A program made the translations under genes and the position numbers. The notes under the pieces were generated by a model. That model was not told the DNA's origin. It saw only the letters and a list, made by a program, of their open reading frames with translations, and did no database searches. A stretch of DNA of 64,000 nucleotides from Platycnemis pennipes (taxonomy: Eukaryota > Arthropoda > Insecta > Odonata > Platycnemididae): positions 9,058,494-9,122,493 of the forward strand of contig OW121853.1 in the NCBI GenBank assembly GCA_933228895.1, in the 5' to 3' direction. Shown piece by piece: positions 1 to 12,192 of the stretch (within the stretch, counting starts at the first letter, position 1; each line of letters begins with the position of its first letter).

Positions 1-3000
1 TGGTAAATATTTAATTTTATATGCAACAAGTTTAGAGCATGAGTAATGTAGAAGTTATCATTCCGCTAAGTTCCGTTAAGTTATCATTCCGCTTTTTCCA
101 ACCACCAACGAAGGCACAGATGCAATATGAACCGAGGGACTTATTGGCCAGGTATTCCCGGCAGCTAGCGCGTTCACTGCTGGGGAAGTGCTGCCCGTCG
201 GCGGCGGTGGATTTCTTAGCAGGATGCGACGCCCGTCCGCCAAGCAAGAAGTACTACACTACGTTTCATAACAAAAATTTACAACGCAAGCTCTAAAATA
301 TTTTTCCGTAGCTGATCATAAGTGAAACAGCTCAACAACAAGATCAACTTAAATACCCAAATAACAGATTGAACTTTTTACCATATTTAAATCGTGGTCC
401 TTATTCTTTGTATAAACAATCAATTCTTTATAATCTGTTAACAAGCCACGGTATACATGATCAATGAATTACGATGTTATTTTGGTGACGTCTTGGGTGC
501 AAGTTAGTTGTGATAAACTTTCATATACATCATCAACTTCCTGCATGTTGTTGCTAGGCAACATGAACACGTAAAACCTAGAACTTACAGTGAGCAACAA
601 ATGTACTTCTCAGGATAAGAATGAGCCATTTACAGAATCCTCTCCAAAAATAGTAGGTTGGAACCGATATTATACGCGATTGGTAATTGGTTACTTTTGT
701 GTTGCTTATTTCTACAAGTATGAACATATTCATGAAGCGAATTCATTTTACCTACCACTATGGTATATCTGGTATCAGTTCTCACACTAGTAATTTTTCA
801 AAACTACATAAAATTGTACCAGCGAATCAAATAAATCATAGCACACTGATGAATGGACAAATATTAAGAAAAAGTCAGAAATATTAGCATATAAGTTCAC
901 GGGGGCTCCACTGGGTACCATATTGGCAACACCGTTGACCCGGCTAATTAATGTGCCGGGAAAGCACCAGGTATTATTTCTTTATAATAAAATCCAATAT
1001 TTTGACCCTTCATTCCATTTGAAATTTAAAAAGATTGTGTGGTGCAGTTTTGAGGATGAGATCATTAGATTATTAGTACCCGAAGCTTAAACGTAAGGCA
1101 ATAAATGTAGAGTTATTCAAAGTGACTAAGAATGAAAATTAGATGAATACAGTGTAGCTCAAAGAACGTTATATATTAAAGAAAGAGTTATTTTTGGATT
1201 TTATGCCCCATAACACAGGGTATTTCTGGAATAAAAATAATGCAATGCTGGAACTTGAATTCATACAATAAGTGTCATCCTCGAAAGCAATACATTTCCA
1301 AGTAGTCATACGAGCTACTCAGCTATGGAAACTAACTGTAAAGGTAATTATCATTATTTAACAAACATAGATGAATTGGCATAAACGAAGGGTTGCAAGA
1401 GCCCAATTGTTTGCTATTCCATCTTACGAAAGGAGCACTATAACCTAAATGTTCTTCTCACAGTGCTCAATCGGGGATCAGTACAATAAGAAAACTCACC
1501 TCCACTGCCAGGATTATAACTAAATGCAACGGATTGTCAGGCCAATAATCTAGCCAAAATTACCTCCACTCTGATTGCAAAGATGTCAAATCAGTGATGA
1601 GTTATAATATGCACGATGTTTTCAGTGAATTTTCACTCTAATGTAGAAGCCCAACATTATAAAAAAATCATCTTGTGGACATTTTTAAGTTTCTTGCCAC
1701 ATGGTACAAAACACACGATGTAATATCAACAGGTTTAGTTGGGAGTTTTGTGTTTTCTCACCTTCATCGTATCAACTATCTCTTCAAATCTGGAGTCTAA
1801 AAAATAAATGTAGCCTACCAGCACATTTAAATATCTAAACGCAGAAAACTTTCACAGTATGTCATTGAGTGGCAAACCCACTGAAATACTATTATGCTTC
1901 ATTTTATTGAAGTCAATGACATATAATGTTGGAAGTCAGTTTGCCCAAGAAAATCGGGTTCATTCTGGAGTCCTGTCTCAAAATATCTACATTGCTAGAT
2001 TTATAAAAATATTATCCTGTCCATATTTTAATGAAGGGTTGAGACAACTTTTGGGTGCTTCCTCCGGCAATGAGGTTTGTCAGGTTTCAATACATGGGCT
2101 TCTTTGTTATATGAAGTCAAATTCTAACGCTGATATTCCCCCTAGAGTATTCGGAAACACCTTAAAAACGTCAACTATGCTGTTTTCCCAGTTGTCAAAT
2201 ATCTACCACACTAAAAATAAATGTCACGAATTGGAATTGTCCTAACAGGAAAACTAATGGTATTCGCAAAAAATAAGCAGCAGTAAAAACATTCACATTA
2301 AGTGCTAAGCCCGCCCATCGGTGGACTGAGCATCAGTACCCAGGAGCGGCTCCCGCCGAACGGCGGTTATTTCAGTTAAAGTTCAGTTTCTGGGGTCGGT
2401 TAACAATCTCAGCTTAGCAGCGAATGTGTTAATACTATCCGGTATGAAGATGAGAAAATTCTTGCTCATGATATAATATAGTCACATTTACTATTTTTTA
2501 CCGTAAGTACTGTAATTAAACTATTATTAGAATTAAGCTGAGTTAGGATGGACCCTAAATCAACCATCTTAAATCAGCGTATTCTTCTTAAGGTACTAGA
2601 AACATGTGGTAATAGTTTGGTTGTATACATTTTTCTAGAAGACCTACGTATTTGCCTTCAATAAAATTATGAAAATAATACTTTAATTTAGGCATGTATT
2701 TAAGTAAAAATTACAAGTAAAATCGCCGTTAACATACAGAAATGACACCGAGGCGCAAATGTTTGACTATTCACCGAGCTGAAGCTCAGGGAGGAGTCAC
2801 TTGATGCTCTACTAACATCCTGCTCACGTGATATTCTTGATTCTTCCTCTTACTGCAAAATGTTTCGATGTACTGGGAAAGAAAATCAATAACCTACCGG
2901 TAAATGAGGGTTATACCTACTAGGTATAACCTAGGTTTTATTGATAATAGATATGTTCTGCCGTTGCAAACGAGACCAATCCTTGCCTAAAGAATGATAC

Positions 3001-4030
3001 TAGAATTTGATATGACTGGAAATAAATAGCCCTTTATGTATCTTCAATTTCGTTTGTTTTTAATGATGCAAGGAGGTTTTAATTTTTGTAAAAGACAATT
3101 TTCTTGTGAATCTTATTGCAAATTACTAATGAATGAGTTAGCGAAATTTTGGCTTTATTAAGCTAGAAGCGGCACAGTATTCTCATCAAGTCATGATAAC
3201 ATTTAATCATGCAGAAAATAGATAGTTAATACGACAAGAGCCAATGAGTAAGGAAGTTTGCTTAGCTAAAATTTTCATTACTTTATATAGGAATATGGTT
3301 TTAAATAAAAGAGAAAACCATGCATGTAAAGTAAAAATCCACAGACTCAACTACATTCTCGGAATACTAAAAATTACTCTTATTGTAAAAAATCAATTAT
3401 TGTTAACTCTCAACTACTAGGCTTCGCTTGCTGATTTCTGTTCTTACTGGTTTTTCCAACAACTAGAAAATATTTATTCACTAGTGTTTTTACGATAACG
3501 GAGATGGGAAGTAAATGACAATTGAGATTTTTCCCCTGAGCTGGTATTACAGATGCAAGATTATCTATAGAATATTTTTTTTACATTTAATCATTGGTAA
3601 TATGCATTTAATATTATTTTTACACTTAAAAGCATATATTAAATAAATATAATTACTTGAAAATATTTTCTTCGCATAATTTAAATACTTGGATCTTTTA
3701 TACTATTTAAATACTTTTAAATACTTGGATCTAAAATTGTCTTACTGCATTTACATATGAAATAATATATTACCTCTTCCACATTGTCTGCTTTAAAGTC
3801 TTACCAAGCAAATGATTCTATTCACCTGTAAAACTAAGAATTTTTGAGCTCAATATTACTTTCTGATGAAAAGAGGCATTAAGAACAGCTATAGAGATTT
3901 CGAGAAAGAAGATAATTAATGAGAATTAAAGCTTGAATATGAAAATGGCGCAAGGGGATTTAAATGCACTGAATTTGTTTCAATCTAAATATGTGCATCA
4001 ATCCATCTCTATATAAAATAAATATAACCT
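1..4030. other. Gene-less AT-rich stretch
   Basis: No convincing gene. A 16-bp string is repeated at 52-67 and 78-93, and there is a GC-rich spot at about 120-250 with no recognisable product. A plus-strand open frame of 128 codons (1859-2245) has no motif and is of a length expected by chance in this much sequence. A 23-bp palindrome lies at 2909-2931. A GC-rich 100-bp patch at about 2300-2400 is unexplained. Confidence 0.6.
2909..2931. repeat. 23-bp near-perfect palindrome
   Basis: The arms GGTTATACCTA and TAGGTATAACC are exact reverse complements around a single central C. This is seen directly. It could be a dimeric protein-binding site or a chance or replication-generated palindrome; nothing nearby discriminates. 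Confidence 0.75.
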
Positions 4031-4079
4031 TATTACATGACTTTTTTGGCGATTGAACACCTGTTACTGAGACGCCAAT

Positions 4080-4400
4080 CTCAAGGATGTTTCGAATGCA
4101 TTTCATCGCATTTAACACCTTCAGTGTGGCACTCCGTTATCACGATCCTTTTCGGCGATCCAGCAGAGGCACTTGCTTGGCAAAGTTTCGAACATGGCGC
4201 CTCTTCCGAGTGGAATGGTCAGCGCATGCGCATAAGGACACGGGTAGGGCGGCCATTTTGGAAATTAGCGCAGCAATACTGCCGGCCTGTGAATGCATCG
4301 ACTTTCCTCCTGCGCGCGCGAGTTCATTGGTCCACGCGCAGAAAAGACTTAATGAGAGGGGGCCGCCTCTGAATACCCAATAAGCGTTTTTAATTGAATT
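4080..4400. promoter_or_regulatory. CpG-rich promoter-like patch with NRF1/YY1/CCAAT-type motifs
   Basis: A GC- and CpG-rich island stands in AT-rich surroundings. It contains the perfect palindrome GCGCATGCGC (4222-4231), which matches the NRF1 site, and AACATGGCGC (4191-4200), which matches the YY1 type. It also holds CGGCCATTTTGG (4250-4261), YY1-like on the other strand, and an inverted CCAAT box, ATTGG (4326-4330). Such clusters mark TATA-less housekeeping promoters. The direction and the gene served are not visible; two overlapping plus-strand open frames here look like by-products of the GC content. Confidence 0.45.
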
Positions 4401-7400
4401 GGATCGGTCGCTGAAAAATCAGTCAATTTTCTCTTGTTTCATCCGCACATAAATTTCAATTTACGGCGGATGTTTACGTTAATGAAATACTTGTTTTTTT
4501 GTCAGTTTTCAACAGATGCAACGATATTGCTTAATATTTATCAACGCCGACATTTGTGTCGTTCGTTTCCGAAATGTCTACCGCTGTAATTTTGACATTA
4601 CTACCAATAAAGAAGGATTTTATTCGGCTGCTCCGAGAGAGAGAACAGGCGTAGAAAATGCGTATTATTGCGTATGCGTAGTATTGGCTCGGAAATTCAT
4701 GGTGAGGCTATTAGCTATGCTCAAAAATAATGCGCGTAACAATCACAACTAAACGATAACAATTAAATAGAAATCCACTACTGAGCAGGAGGAAGTCAGT
4801 AAGAGCTATTAAAAATAATACGTTTATAGCAAACATTAAAACTCCGCGAATACAATGACAGATGTACCAAACTTTAGATAAAATATTCGTCTCACGATAT
4901 ATATGACGTAGAATTAAGCTTGTGCTATTATTTACAATTAATAGATCGAACGAGTCATTTCATTACTGATTGAACTCATTAGTCCAGGTTTATCTTAGTA
5001 CAAATGGTCATCATTTGTTGAAAACTGTATTAAACAGCTACGAAATTAAATGTTAAATATATCTACTTGAAATTTATGTATTTTCATGCTAGCAATAATA
5101 TATATTACACTATATAATATTTGTATATTTATAAGATATTGTTTTCCTATTTTAACAGTTAGGGTTGAATGATACCAATTTGTTAATGGTTTAGAATAAT
5201 CATTATACTAAATACATCTTATATGAAATTTTCTCGGCAAACCCACGAGATGAGTTCCATTAATGCTATTCATCAACTATCTTGTGTTCTCACATTTTCC
5301 AATTAGGTAATTAATAATTTGTTAATACACTCATTAGTCAATTCTGGTTTTTGACTCCAAACAGTTTCGCGTATTTTCTACAAATGCAGATTTTGTATTG
5401 CTATTTTTAATAGGATGCACCAAATAAAATTATATACACCAATTATTTCAATGGTTTCATTTCAATGGTTATTGAAACTTATTATTACTACTTTCTGTTA
5501 CGAAAATTATGAATTAAATTTATTTGCTGTAAATGCTAGCAGGTTAATATCACAATTAACTGTTATTTTTATCGCAAAAATTTGGTCCAGAACTCCTATA
5601 TTCGATTTGGAAATAAAAGGTTTTTTTTTGAGGAGCCTGCAAGCAAAACATTTTTTATAGTTCTAAATAAATGAGAATTTATTCTTGGATAAACGTATGA
5701 AAGAACAGGTTAATACGAAACAATGCTCCTACTGCTCATTCTACAATTTTATTGATTGATGTATCCCTCAAGTGAAGTTTTCAATCACATTAAATTATAA
5801 ATATTTTTTTATTATAAGTAAAATTATAAATGTATTGAAGCATACTGTGTACAGATTGTACAACTAAGTGATTAACATAGCAACGCAATACAATATTTTT
5901 ATTGCGTAACCAGATTATAATTAATGACAATTCATTTCACGGACCAAAAAGTATACATTTATGTCACAGCATTTAAAGCATTTCCATCAGTAATGTGTGC
6001 TGATTTAGTGATACCCTGATAAAACGAGCATGATACAAATTTAAGTGGAAAAAAGATCAGGAGAAATGTTATTTCCTAACATGAACTTTACTTCTTCACC
6101 GAGAAATTTGTTTTCTCTTCTGATAAAATTAGAATTGTTTCCTCTCCTAAATGAATATGATTTATAGGACTATGCATTTCCCAATCACTGATCATAATGG
6201 ACATCGAAACTGCGTAATACACCAACTTATAGAAAATCTACATTCCTTGATATATTGCTAGAATATATTTCGATTGGATGCAAGCATTGAATGTAATGAA
6301 AATTCCACGAAGTAGTAAAATATGAGTTTCAATTAGAGTTAAGTGGTTTAAAAAAACGGAAACCCTTTTGAAAAAAATGTATTTATCAAAGGTAGTTTTT
6401 ATCCATGTTTTTTTGGTATAACAAGGTTAATAAATATTCCAGTTGGAGTTAATGGGGGGAAATTGGAAGGAAAGCATGTAAAATGAGTTAGCTAAAGCAT
6501 ATTGCATTACAGTTTTTGCTAATTAATACATATCAATTTTTTCTTGTTGGCCAGTATACGAGTGGAGCTTTGATAAGAGACAATTATTGTATTAGAGGTA
6601 CCTATTGAGAAAATGAAGTTTTCAAGGAGAAAAAGGGAAAGGCGTTTGCAATAAGAGTACCATAAGAGCACCAAAAAGGAACTTTAAAAAATTGCTCAAA
6701 AACTTCTATATCAGCTTTGATTAAAAAGAAAAAGGTGTTGGTCAATAGAAATAATTACTGTGATAAATTTAGTAAATCATTAGGTTGGTTGAGTGAAGGT
6801 TTATCGGGTAATCTACCGGGTTGTTGCGTCCATGTAAGCCTGGCAGATATGAAAGCAATAACCCGGTGGAGGACCCGAGGAATCTTCGCTCGGCAGATAA
6901 GCTAGGAGAGCACCAGCTATATCTTCAAACAGTTTGTGAGAAGCTACAACCGCACAAGAGACTGACATGGCAGCAAATTCATAAAATCCTTTGCCTTTAA
7001 AGAGACCTTGATTGATCAATCTTAAAAAAACATTATCGTATCAAAAGTCACTAGTATTTGATATTTTATGTACCCGAAAATGTCATTGTATGCCGAGAGA
7101 AAAAATTACTTCCTCAATTTCATGAATTCAACGCGGAGAAACAAAAATATTTCGTTTTTTGCGATGTAAATTGGGCTTAATTCTTGCTAGCAATGACTTT
7201 GGAAAATTGAAGCCTTCAAGATAGAATCTTTTTCAGAAGTGAATATTATATAAGGCTGTCAATAAAAATTATTAGATTGCTTAGGATTTTTTAGAAGAAC
7301 GTAGGTTTATAATGTGGCTTTATATCTAAGATATCAATTATATTTATACCCCTGTGTGATTGCCATTCTTTGTGCATCAAGTTACATAAAAATAAATGCT

Positions 7401-8100
7401 TTAATGTTTGTTTCTCTGTGCTAATATTTACAGCAACAATTGCGGCAGATAAATATACATATGCTACGTAATTTAAAAGACAATGTATGGCAGCGGAATG
7501 GTCGGTACATTTGAATACTACCATTTTGATTCTCAAGTTTGAATCCGAGAACTTTACACTTGGAAAAGATTATTAGGATCTGGTAGGATCATTCTCTTTG
7601 AGCCATTTTAAGTTCGATCCTACGTTTCAGAATCAGGTTGGTCCATGAATATAACCGGTGTAATTCATTGGCTTCCGTTTCTTTGCTGAGAACCTGAGAT
7701 GGCTTAAAAAATGGTATATTCCCCTGCACACTGATGTTGGGCTTATTTCATCACTCGCTGCTTGCATGGTGGTTATATTTAGAATTCCAGATCAAGATCT
7801 TCAAAGATAGAAACGATTTGCCACACTTGGACACATCGATCCGCTGAAGGACAGATTCAAAAGAAAGTACGAGAAAAAAAATAGTATCAGGAAGATGACA
7901 TTGAGGCAATATAGACTAACGGCAGATATTGAAATTCAATTATGTCGTAGAGGATGCCGCTATGGGTAAGTGAATGGTAAGTAAGTTGGGGAAACATGAA
8001 AGCTATAAAAAATAAATTAAAATAGATATGGGAGCAATAGCACTCAACAGACGGAGTAACAGCTAAGTTACATTGCAGCATAAAATAAAATTTAGTACCT
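4400..8100. other. Gene-less AT-rich stretch
   Basis: Nothing gene-like was recognised. The short open frames carry no motifs. A moderately GC-rich inverted repeat at 6815-6867 is listed separately. Confidence 0.6.
6815..6885 (+). repeat. Inverted repeat with a CCCGGTGGAG motif shared with 33.98 kb
   Basis: ACCGGGTTGTTGC (6815-6827) and GCAATAACCCGGT (6855-6867) pair at 12 of 13 positions around a 27-nt loop. The right arm runs into ACCCGGTGGAGGACCCG, closely resembling ACCCGGTGGAGAACCGG just after the hammerhead-like motif at 33.9 kb. This suggests both are pieces of one repeat family, possibly Penelope-like terminal sequence. The family assignment is inference. Confidence 0.5.
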
Positions 8101-8109
8101 TATTCCGAC

Positions 8110-8350
8110 TTTGAGCCACGGCCATTTTATGCGCAGTGGAATTTTAACCCTTGACGCATGAGTTGCCAAGCTGACTTGATGCCAAAGAGGCCACATCGGC
8201 CCGTTTTTCGGTAGAGAGGGAGAGAAGAAAAAGGGCATTCAATTCAGAGGCTGGAGAAGATGGCTGCCTCAAAACCGTTCCTAGATTTGAAGCCCATTAA
8301 CCACAAGTTGCGTGAAAACAAGTTCATTTTTTTCGTAATCTCGTCTAATT
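8110..8350 (+). promoter_or_regulatory. Promoter-like patch with possible first coding exon
   Basis: A locally GC-richer patch contains GGCCATTTTATGCGCA and, at 8258-8269, AAGATGGCTGCC, which matches the YY1 family motif often found over start codons. The ATG at 8260-8262 opens a plus-strand frame of about 30 codons starting MAASKPFLDLKPINHKLREN and ending in AT-rich sequence. A GTGAAA that could act as a splice donor lies about 50 nt into it. A first exon is possible, but no downstream exon was found and the product is not recognised. Confidence 0.3.
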
Positions 8351-9590
8351 TTTAAATCAATTATGACTTAATGTTTCAAATTTTAATAATAATATTTCTT
8401 ATTCCTGACTTTTTATTTTTGGAAGTTCAATAATTTTGGAGAATGCCATGATGCCTAAATACATTTCCATAACTCTCTTGTGCACTAGTCTCATCATCAT
8501 TCAGCAATTTATATCAGAGAGAAGTTTTGAACAGATTTTCATCTATATTACAGTCGATTCCTAAATATTATAAAGGAAATTAAAACCATAATACGTTCTT
8601 TACTTGAGAACGTTCATCTAGCTATTCATCCATCATATATTTGCAGAAATGAAGCATGTTCAATAGATCTAAGTAGCAAACTCAAATTAAAATAAACATT
8701 GCCCGGTTTTTGCGTAAATCATGAAAAATAAATATCCTCCAGGGTCTCAAGTAAATATCAAAGAGAGATCAAAGCTTTATAGACGTGCACTCACAGAAAA
8801 ACGGGACCGTTGACCAGCTAGCACCGCACAGCACAGCTTCGGTGATAAATCTAGCCTGAAATACAATTATAACGATATTATTTATCGTGATTTATCAAGA
8901 GCTTATGGATATACAGATAGCTTTCAGAAATAGATATTTATAGTGATAGATACCTTTTATATACCGTTAATTTAATACGGAAAATCATAGCGCATAAAAA
9001 TAATAGAGATATATGAGCACGCAATAATCAGAGGGGAGCCCAAAGTATTATATGTAATGGATTAAAAAAGCAGTTTGTTTGATATGGCCTGAAAAAATTT
9101 AAAAGAAAAACGGGAGATATTCAAGGAAAAAAGAGAAATTATTAGTTCTATAATGAAGCATAAATAAAATGTTAACGTAAAAATGATTCGGCTGGAATAT
9201 TTGTTGTATTCATTTTAACTGAACAGTGTTCAAAATTAAAAGGACATATATTAGTAATGATGTCTAATGATTTCAAGAAAACCTTTCGTCCCACCGACCT
9301 TTCCCTTCCTTTCTTATCCTTATACCTTCCCTCCCGGTATGAAGCGCCTATTAGAGTGGAAACATGCGTGAAAACACCCATATACGTCAAGAGAGAAATT
9401 GGATTGGACCGGAACAGAGACTTTCAATTGTTGGTTAGTCCATCAGATGAGAACTTTTGATGATGCTCTCGAGCTAGTGAGGAAATATTAAAAAAAAATG
9501 TCATTAATGTACGATCTTGACATGAAGCGTGACTTCAGGCGGACCTGAGAACTGATCACTTAGGAAGGATGCCGAGAAAAAAATGGAAAC
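8350..9590. other. Gene-less AT-rich stretch
   Basis: No gene, RNA gene or repeat was recognised. Complementary short open frames at 9172-9460 lack motifs. Confidence 0.6.
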
Positions 9591-9911
9591 TTGCGTATCT
9601 ATTGCGTGCGGATGCGCTCGCGTAGAAGGAAGATAGTGCAATGGACAGGAAGGTGGACGATAAAAGACGTTTTGAATTTGGCTTGTGAGGAGAAAAACTT
9701 GGTGGCAAAAATAAGGAGAAAAGAGAGTATGTGGATGGAGAAGCTACTTTCGGAAGGCAAAATATTGCCATAGAATGAGAGAGACGAAGGACGAAGAATA
9801 AATGGAAATAGCATTACGGGTGAGATAAATAAGAATAGGATGTGCACCATCTTGAGCGAAGGGGAAGCACAGGAGAGAGCTGATAGATACACGACACGCA
9901 AAGTAGAGTAA
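9591..9911 (+). pseudogene. Probable LINE C-terminal relic (non-LTR retrotransposon)
   Basis: The plus-strand frame from 9591 reads, in part, VLNLACEEKNLVAKIRRKE, followed by MWMEKLLSEGKIL. The spacing resembles the C-terminal part of arthropod LINE reverse transcriptases, where a W-x-(D/G)-R segment precedes N-E-x-V-L, then E-E-(K/R)-x-L, then I-(K/R)-R-(R/K), then W-x-x-x-(I/L)-L-R. The better-preserved relic at 49.0-49.3 kb shows the same order. The frame is broken by a stop at 9771-9773 and continues as a charged remnant to about 9911. The match is by pattern only. If correct, it is an old 5'-truncated insertion with no function. Confidence 0.45.
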
Positions 9912-10204
9912 ATACACACATATAAACCTACACTAACAGGTAGAACATAAATAGTGTCCTAGTTACTACGTTTGTTCAAAAAAATATCCTCTGGTTACTC
10001 TCTAATATGATTTTCTTGAAGATGCTACGCGGGGGTGAAACCATGGCCGCGAAAAATAAATCTATGTGTGGAAATTGTAACGCTACTTTTCCAACGATAA
10101 TTCGTGCAATGAAGGTTTTCAACAGTATTAAGCCAGAGACTGTTTGCTTATTATTTAGTCCTTATATATAGGTCCTTAATTTAGGTTTAAAAGGTTAAAA
10201 TTTT

Positions 10205-11055
10205 AAACTTAGATATATCATGTATCGGTTTTACTACATAAAGGAAATTGTAAATATTGATGTATTGAAAATGATGTATCACGGTCTTTTTGAAAATATA
10301 ATAAGATGTGGTCTCACTGTGTGGGGGACAGGTGGTGAAACAAATTTAAAAAGAATCAAAGGTAGTCAGAAAAGGTTATTAAAAATAATAAAAATAATAA
10401 TAACCAATACCAAGTGACTGGAGAGGTTACAGATGATGTTTATTTTAATGAGTTAAACATTTTACCAGTTGAAAAGTTACTGCAGTATATTTTAATCACT
10501 GAAAATTATTTCAGAGATAAATACAAAAAGGTAAGAGAGTACTATCAAAACGCTGAACTTAGAAAAGTTATTAAATGTGAAATTCCAAGAAATTATACAC
10601 ATAAGGGCAGTCGGCAATTAAGTGTTTAGGTTCCAAAAGTATTTATTGAAATGAGTGATGACTTCAAAAATATGGAATCTTTAAGTGAAGTCAAGAGAAA
10701 AGGGTCAAGAAACGGTTGCTGATCACATAATTAATGTTGTTAGAGATAAGTACTGCTAAATTCTCTACTCTACTTTACTAATGAAGTATAAATGGCACCT
10801 GCTGATAAGCCAAGAAAAGCTTAGCAGGACCGTAACGGTAAATTAATTTAAAAGTAAAAATTGTACACTTAAGTTATGTAATTAGCTCTCCTGAAAATGG
10901 CAACTGGTTTCTTATTTAAATATTTAATTTATTCTTATATTTTGTAACTAATGCTGTCCTATACAATTATGTAAAAGTTCATAAGAGTCATTATGTATTA
11001 CCCTGTTGCTTTTAGGGGTTTTGTACGCAAAGTATTGAAATAAACCTGAAATTGT
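10205..11055 (+). pseudogene. 5'-truncated LINE fragment: RT C-terminus plus 3' UTR
   Basis: Two plus-strand frames, 10220-10417 and 10414-10629, are joined by a frameshift and resemble the end of a non-LTR reverse transcriptase. The first has a Y-H-G-L-F-E-N-I-I-R-C-G-L-T-V-W-G segment then S-Q-K-R-L-L-K-I-I. This corresponds to the common 'ALFES..YGI..WGG....L..LQK..LKII' region after the RT domain. The second has LNILPVEKLLQY, equivalent to the 'F.E..VLSI.QL' segment. Roughly 400 nt of non-coding sequence follows to an AATAAA-type signal near 11040, which suits a LINE 3' UTR. The upstream RT and endonuclease are missing. This family differs from the 49 kb and 58-61 kb elements. Confidence 0.65.
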
Positions 11056-11369
11056 GCTAAAAAACCCCTAGGGTACAAATTATTATGAATATAGGCTTAA
11101 ATATTTTGTGATTTTTCCCCACCCATTGTGACGATTTTAAAATTGATTGCCGTCCTCTTTACTGCAATGTATAAAATTTATAACCATAATTTATCCCCCT
11201 AGCGATCCTCAAAATGTGCGATTTTAAACAAAGTTTGGGAAAGGAGTAACCCAATAGGCGTAATTCCACACTCGATGCAAAGATTTCACTTTAGACTAGC
11301 AAGGAAAAAAGAGATAGTTCAACAGGCAAATCAAATATCATCCAAGTGCTAGAAGTAGTGCTCGTAGGG

Positions 11370-11528
11370 CTAGGGCGGTGCAGGCGTGGCCGGAGGTTGA
11401 GCGGCCGCCGCCAGGGGGACGGGTTCGACGCGGGAGACGGGGTCAGCGCATCGCGATACGTCTACTCCGTTCATCTCGAGAATTCCGTAGGTGTTGCGCA
11501 ATGTCCTCTCGCCTCTCTTTTCGACAGC
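11370..11528 (-). CDS. Candidate terminal coding exon, product unknown
   Basis: On the minus strand a possible splice acceptor (TGTCTCCAG, ending at 11529) is followed by 53 codons ending in TAG (11370-11372). The peptide starts AVEKRGERTLRNTYGILEMN and ends in an Ala/Pro-rich tail (PLAAAAQPPATPAPP). Third codon positions are strongly G/C-rich although the surroundings are AT-rich, a usual sign of real coding sequence. The acceptor's pyrimidine tract is weak. The exon begins in phase 0, the phase in which the exon-like segment at 33195-33353 can end, so both may belong to one minus-strand gene. No family was recognised. The same patch also keeps two plus-strand frames open, so it could instead be a CpG-rich non-coding patch. 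Confidence 0.42.
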   Translation of the reverse strand, partial: AVEKRGERTLRNTYGILEMNGVDVSRCADPVSRVEPVPLAAAAQPPATPAPP

Positions 11529-11632
11529 CTGGAGACACATCTACCGGATTATTATTCAACCAAGTTTGCTATGGATAGCATTAAATGCTATTGTTTTACT
11601 AAGATTACTATTCAGCCGAGCTTACTTTCCAA

Positions 11633-12192
11633 GATTAAGTCACATTTAACCTGAGTCCTATCGTACAGGTACATTTTTATATGCTTTCCTCTGCGTTGGA
11701 ATAAAATATAAAGTGGTTTTCTACAGAATTTTGTCACCACACGCATGTAAGTGAAACGATGTATTCGTTATACGGTTAGCGTATTTGGAAATGAATAATA
11801 ACATATGGGTAATGACATGTCTTGTCGAAACTATGGTAGAACCCAATAAAATCTTTGTGTGGAACGTACAAAGTGGTTTTTAATTTCCAATCGAGTGGTT
11901 CCAGAAAGTAAAGCCTCAAAATTTGAACTTCGTAAGCGTATTTATTCGATAAGCTGAATACCAAATTTGTAAACGTGTTTATTTACATCTACGATTAAGT
12001 CACATTTAACATGAGTCCTATCGTACAGGATTTTTATATGCTTTCCTCTGCGTTGGAATAAAATATAAAGTGATTTGCTACATCATTTTGCTACCACACG
12101 CATGTAAGTGAAACGGTGTATTCATAGATAGTAAGCGTATTTATTCGATAAGCTGAATGTTATATTTGTAAATGCGTTAACTTACATCTACA
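11633..12192. repeat. Interrupted tandem duplication, 360-bp offset
   Basis: 11633-11766 is repeated at 11993-12123 (offset 360 bp) with a few substitutions and a small indel; both begin GATTAAGTCACATTTAAC. A second block, 11932-11991, recurs at 12131-12191 (starting GTAAGCGTATTTATTCGATA). The blocks are separated by about 165 bp in the first copy but only a few bases in the second. Both copies end in TTACATCTAC, the reverse complement of the GTAGATG-type tail seen in the adjacent minus-strand LINE. The duplication may therefore have arisen with, or recombined through, LINE tails. Confidence 0.8.

Noticed and set aside
1859..2245. 128-codon plus-strand frame
   Set aside because: About the longest expected by chance in AT-rich 64 kb; no motif and no codon bias.
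7600..7640. AGTTCGATCC as part of a tRNA gene
   Set aside because: No acceptor, D or anticodon arm can be built around it.
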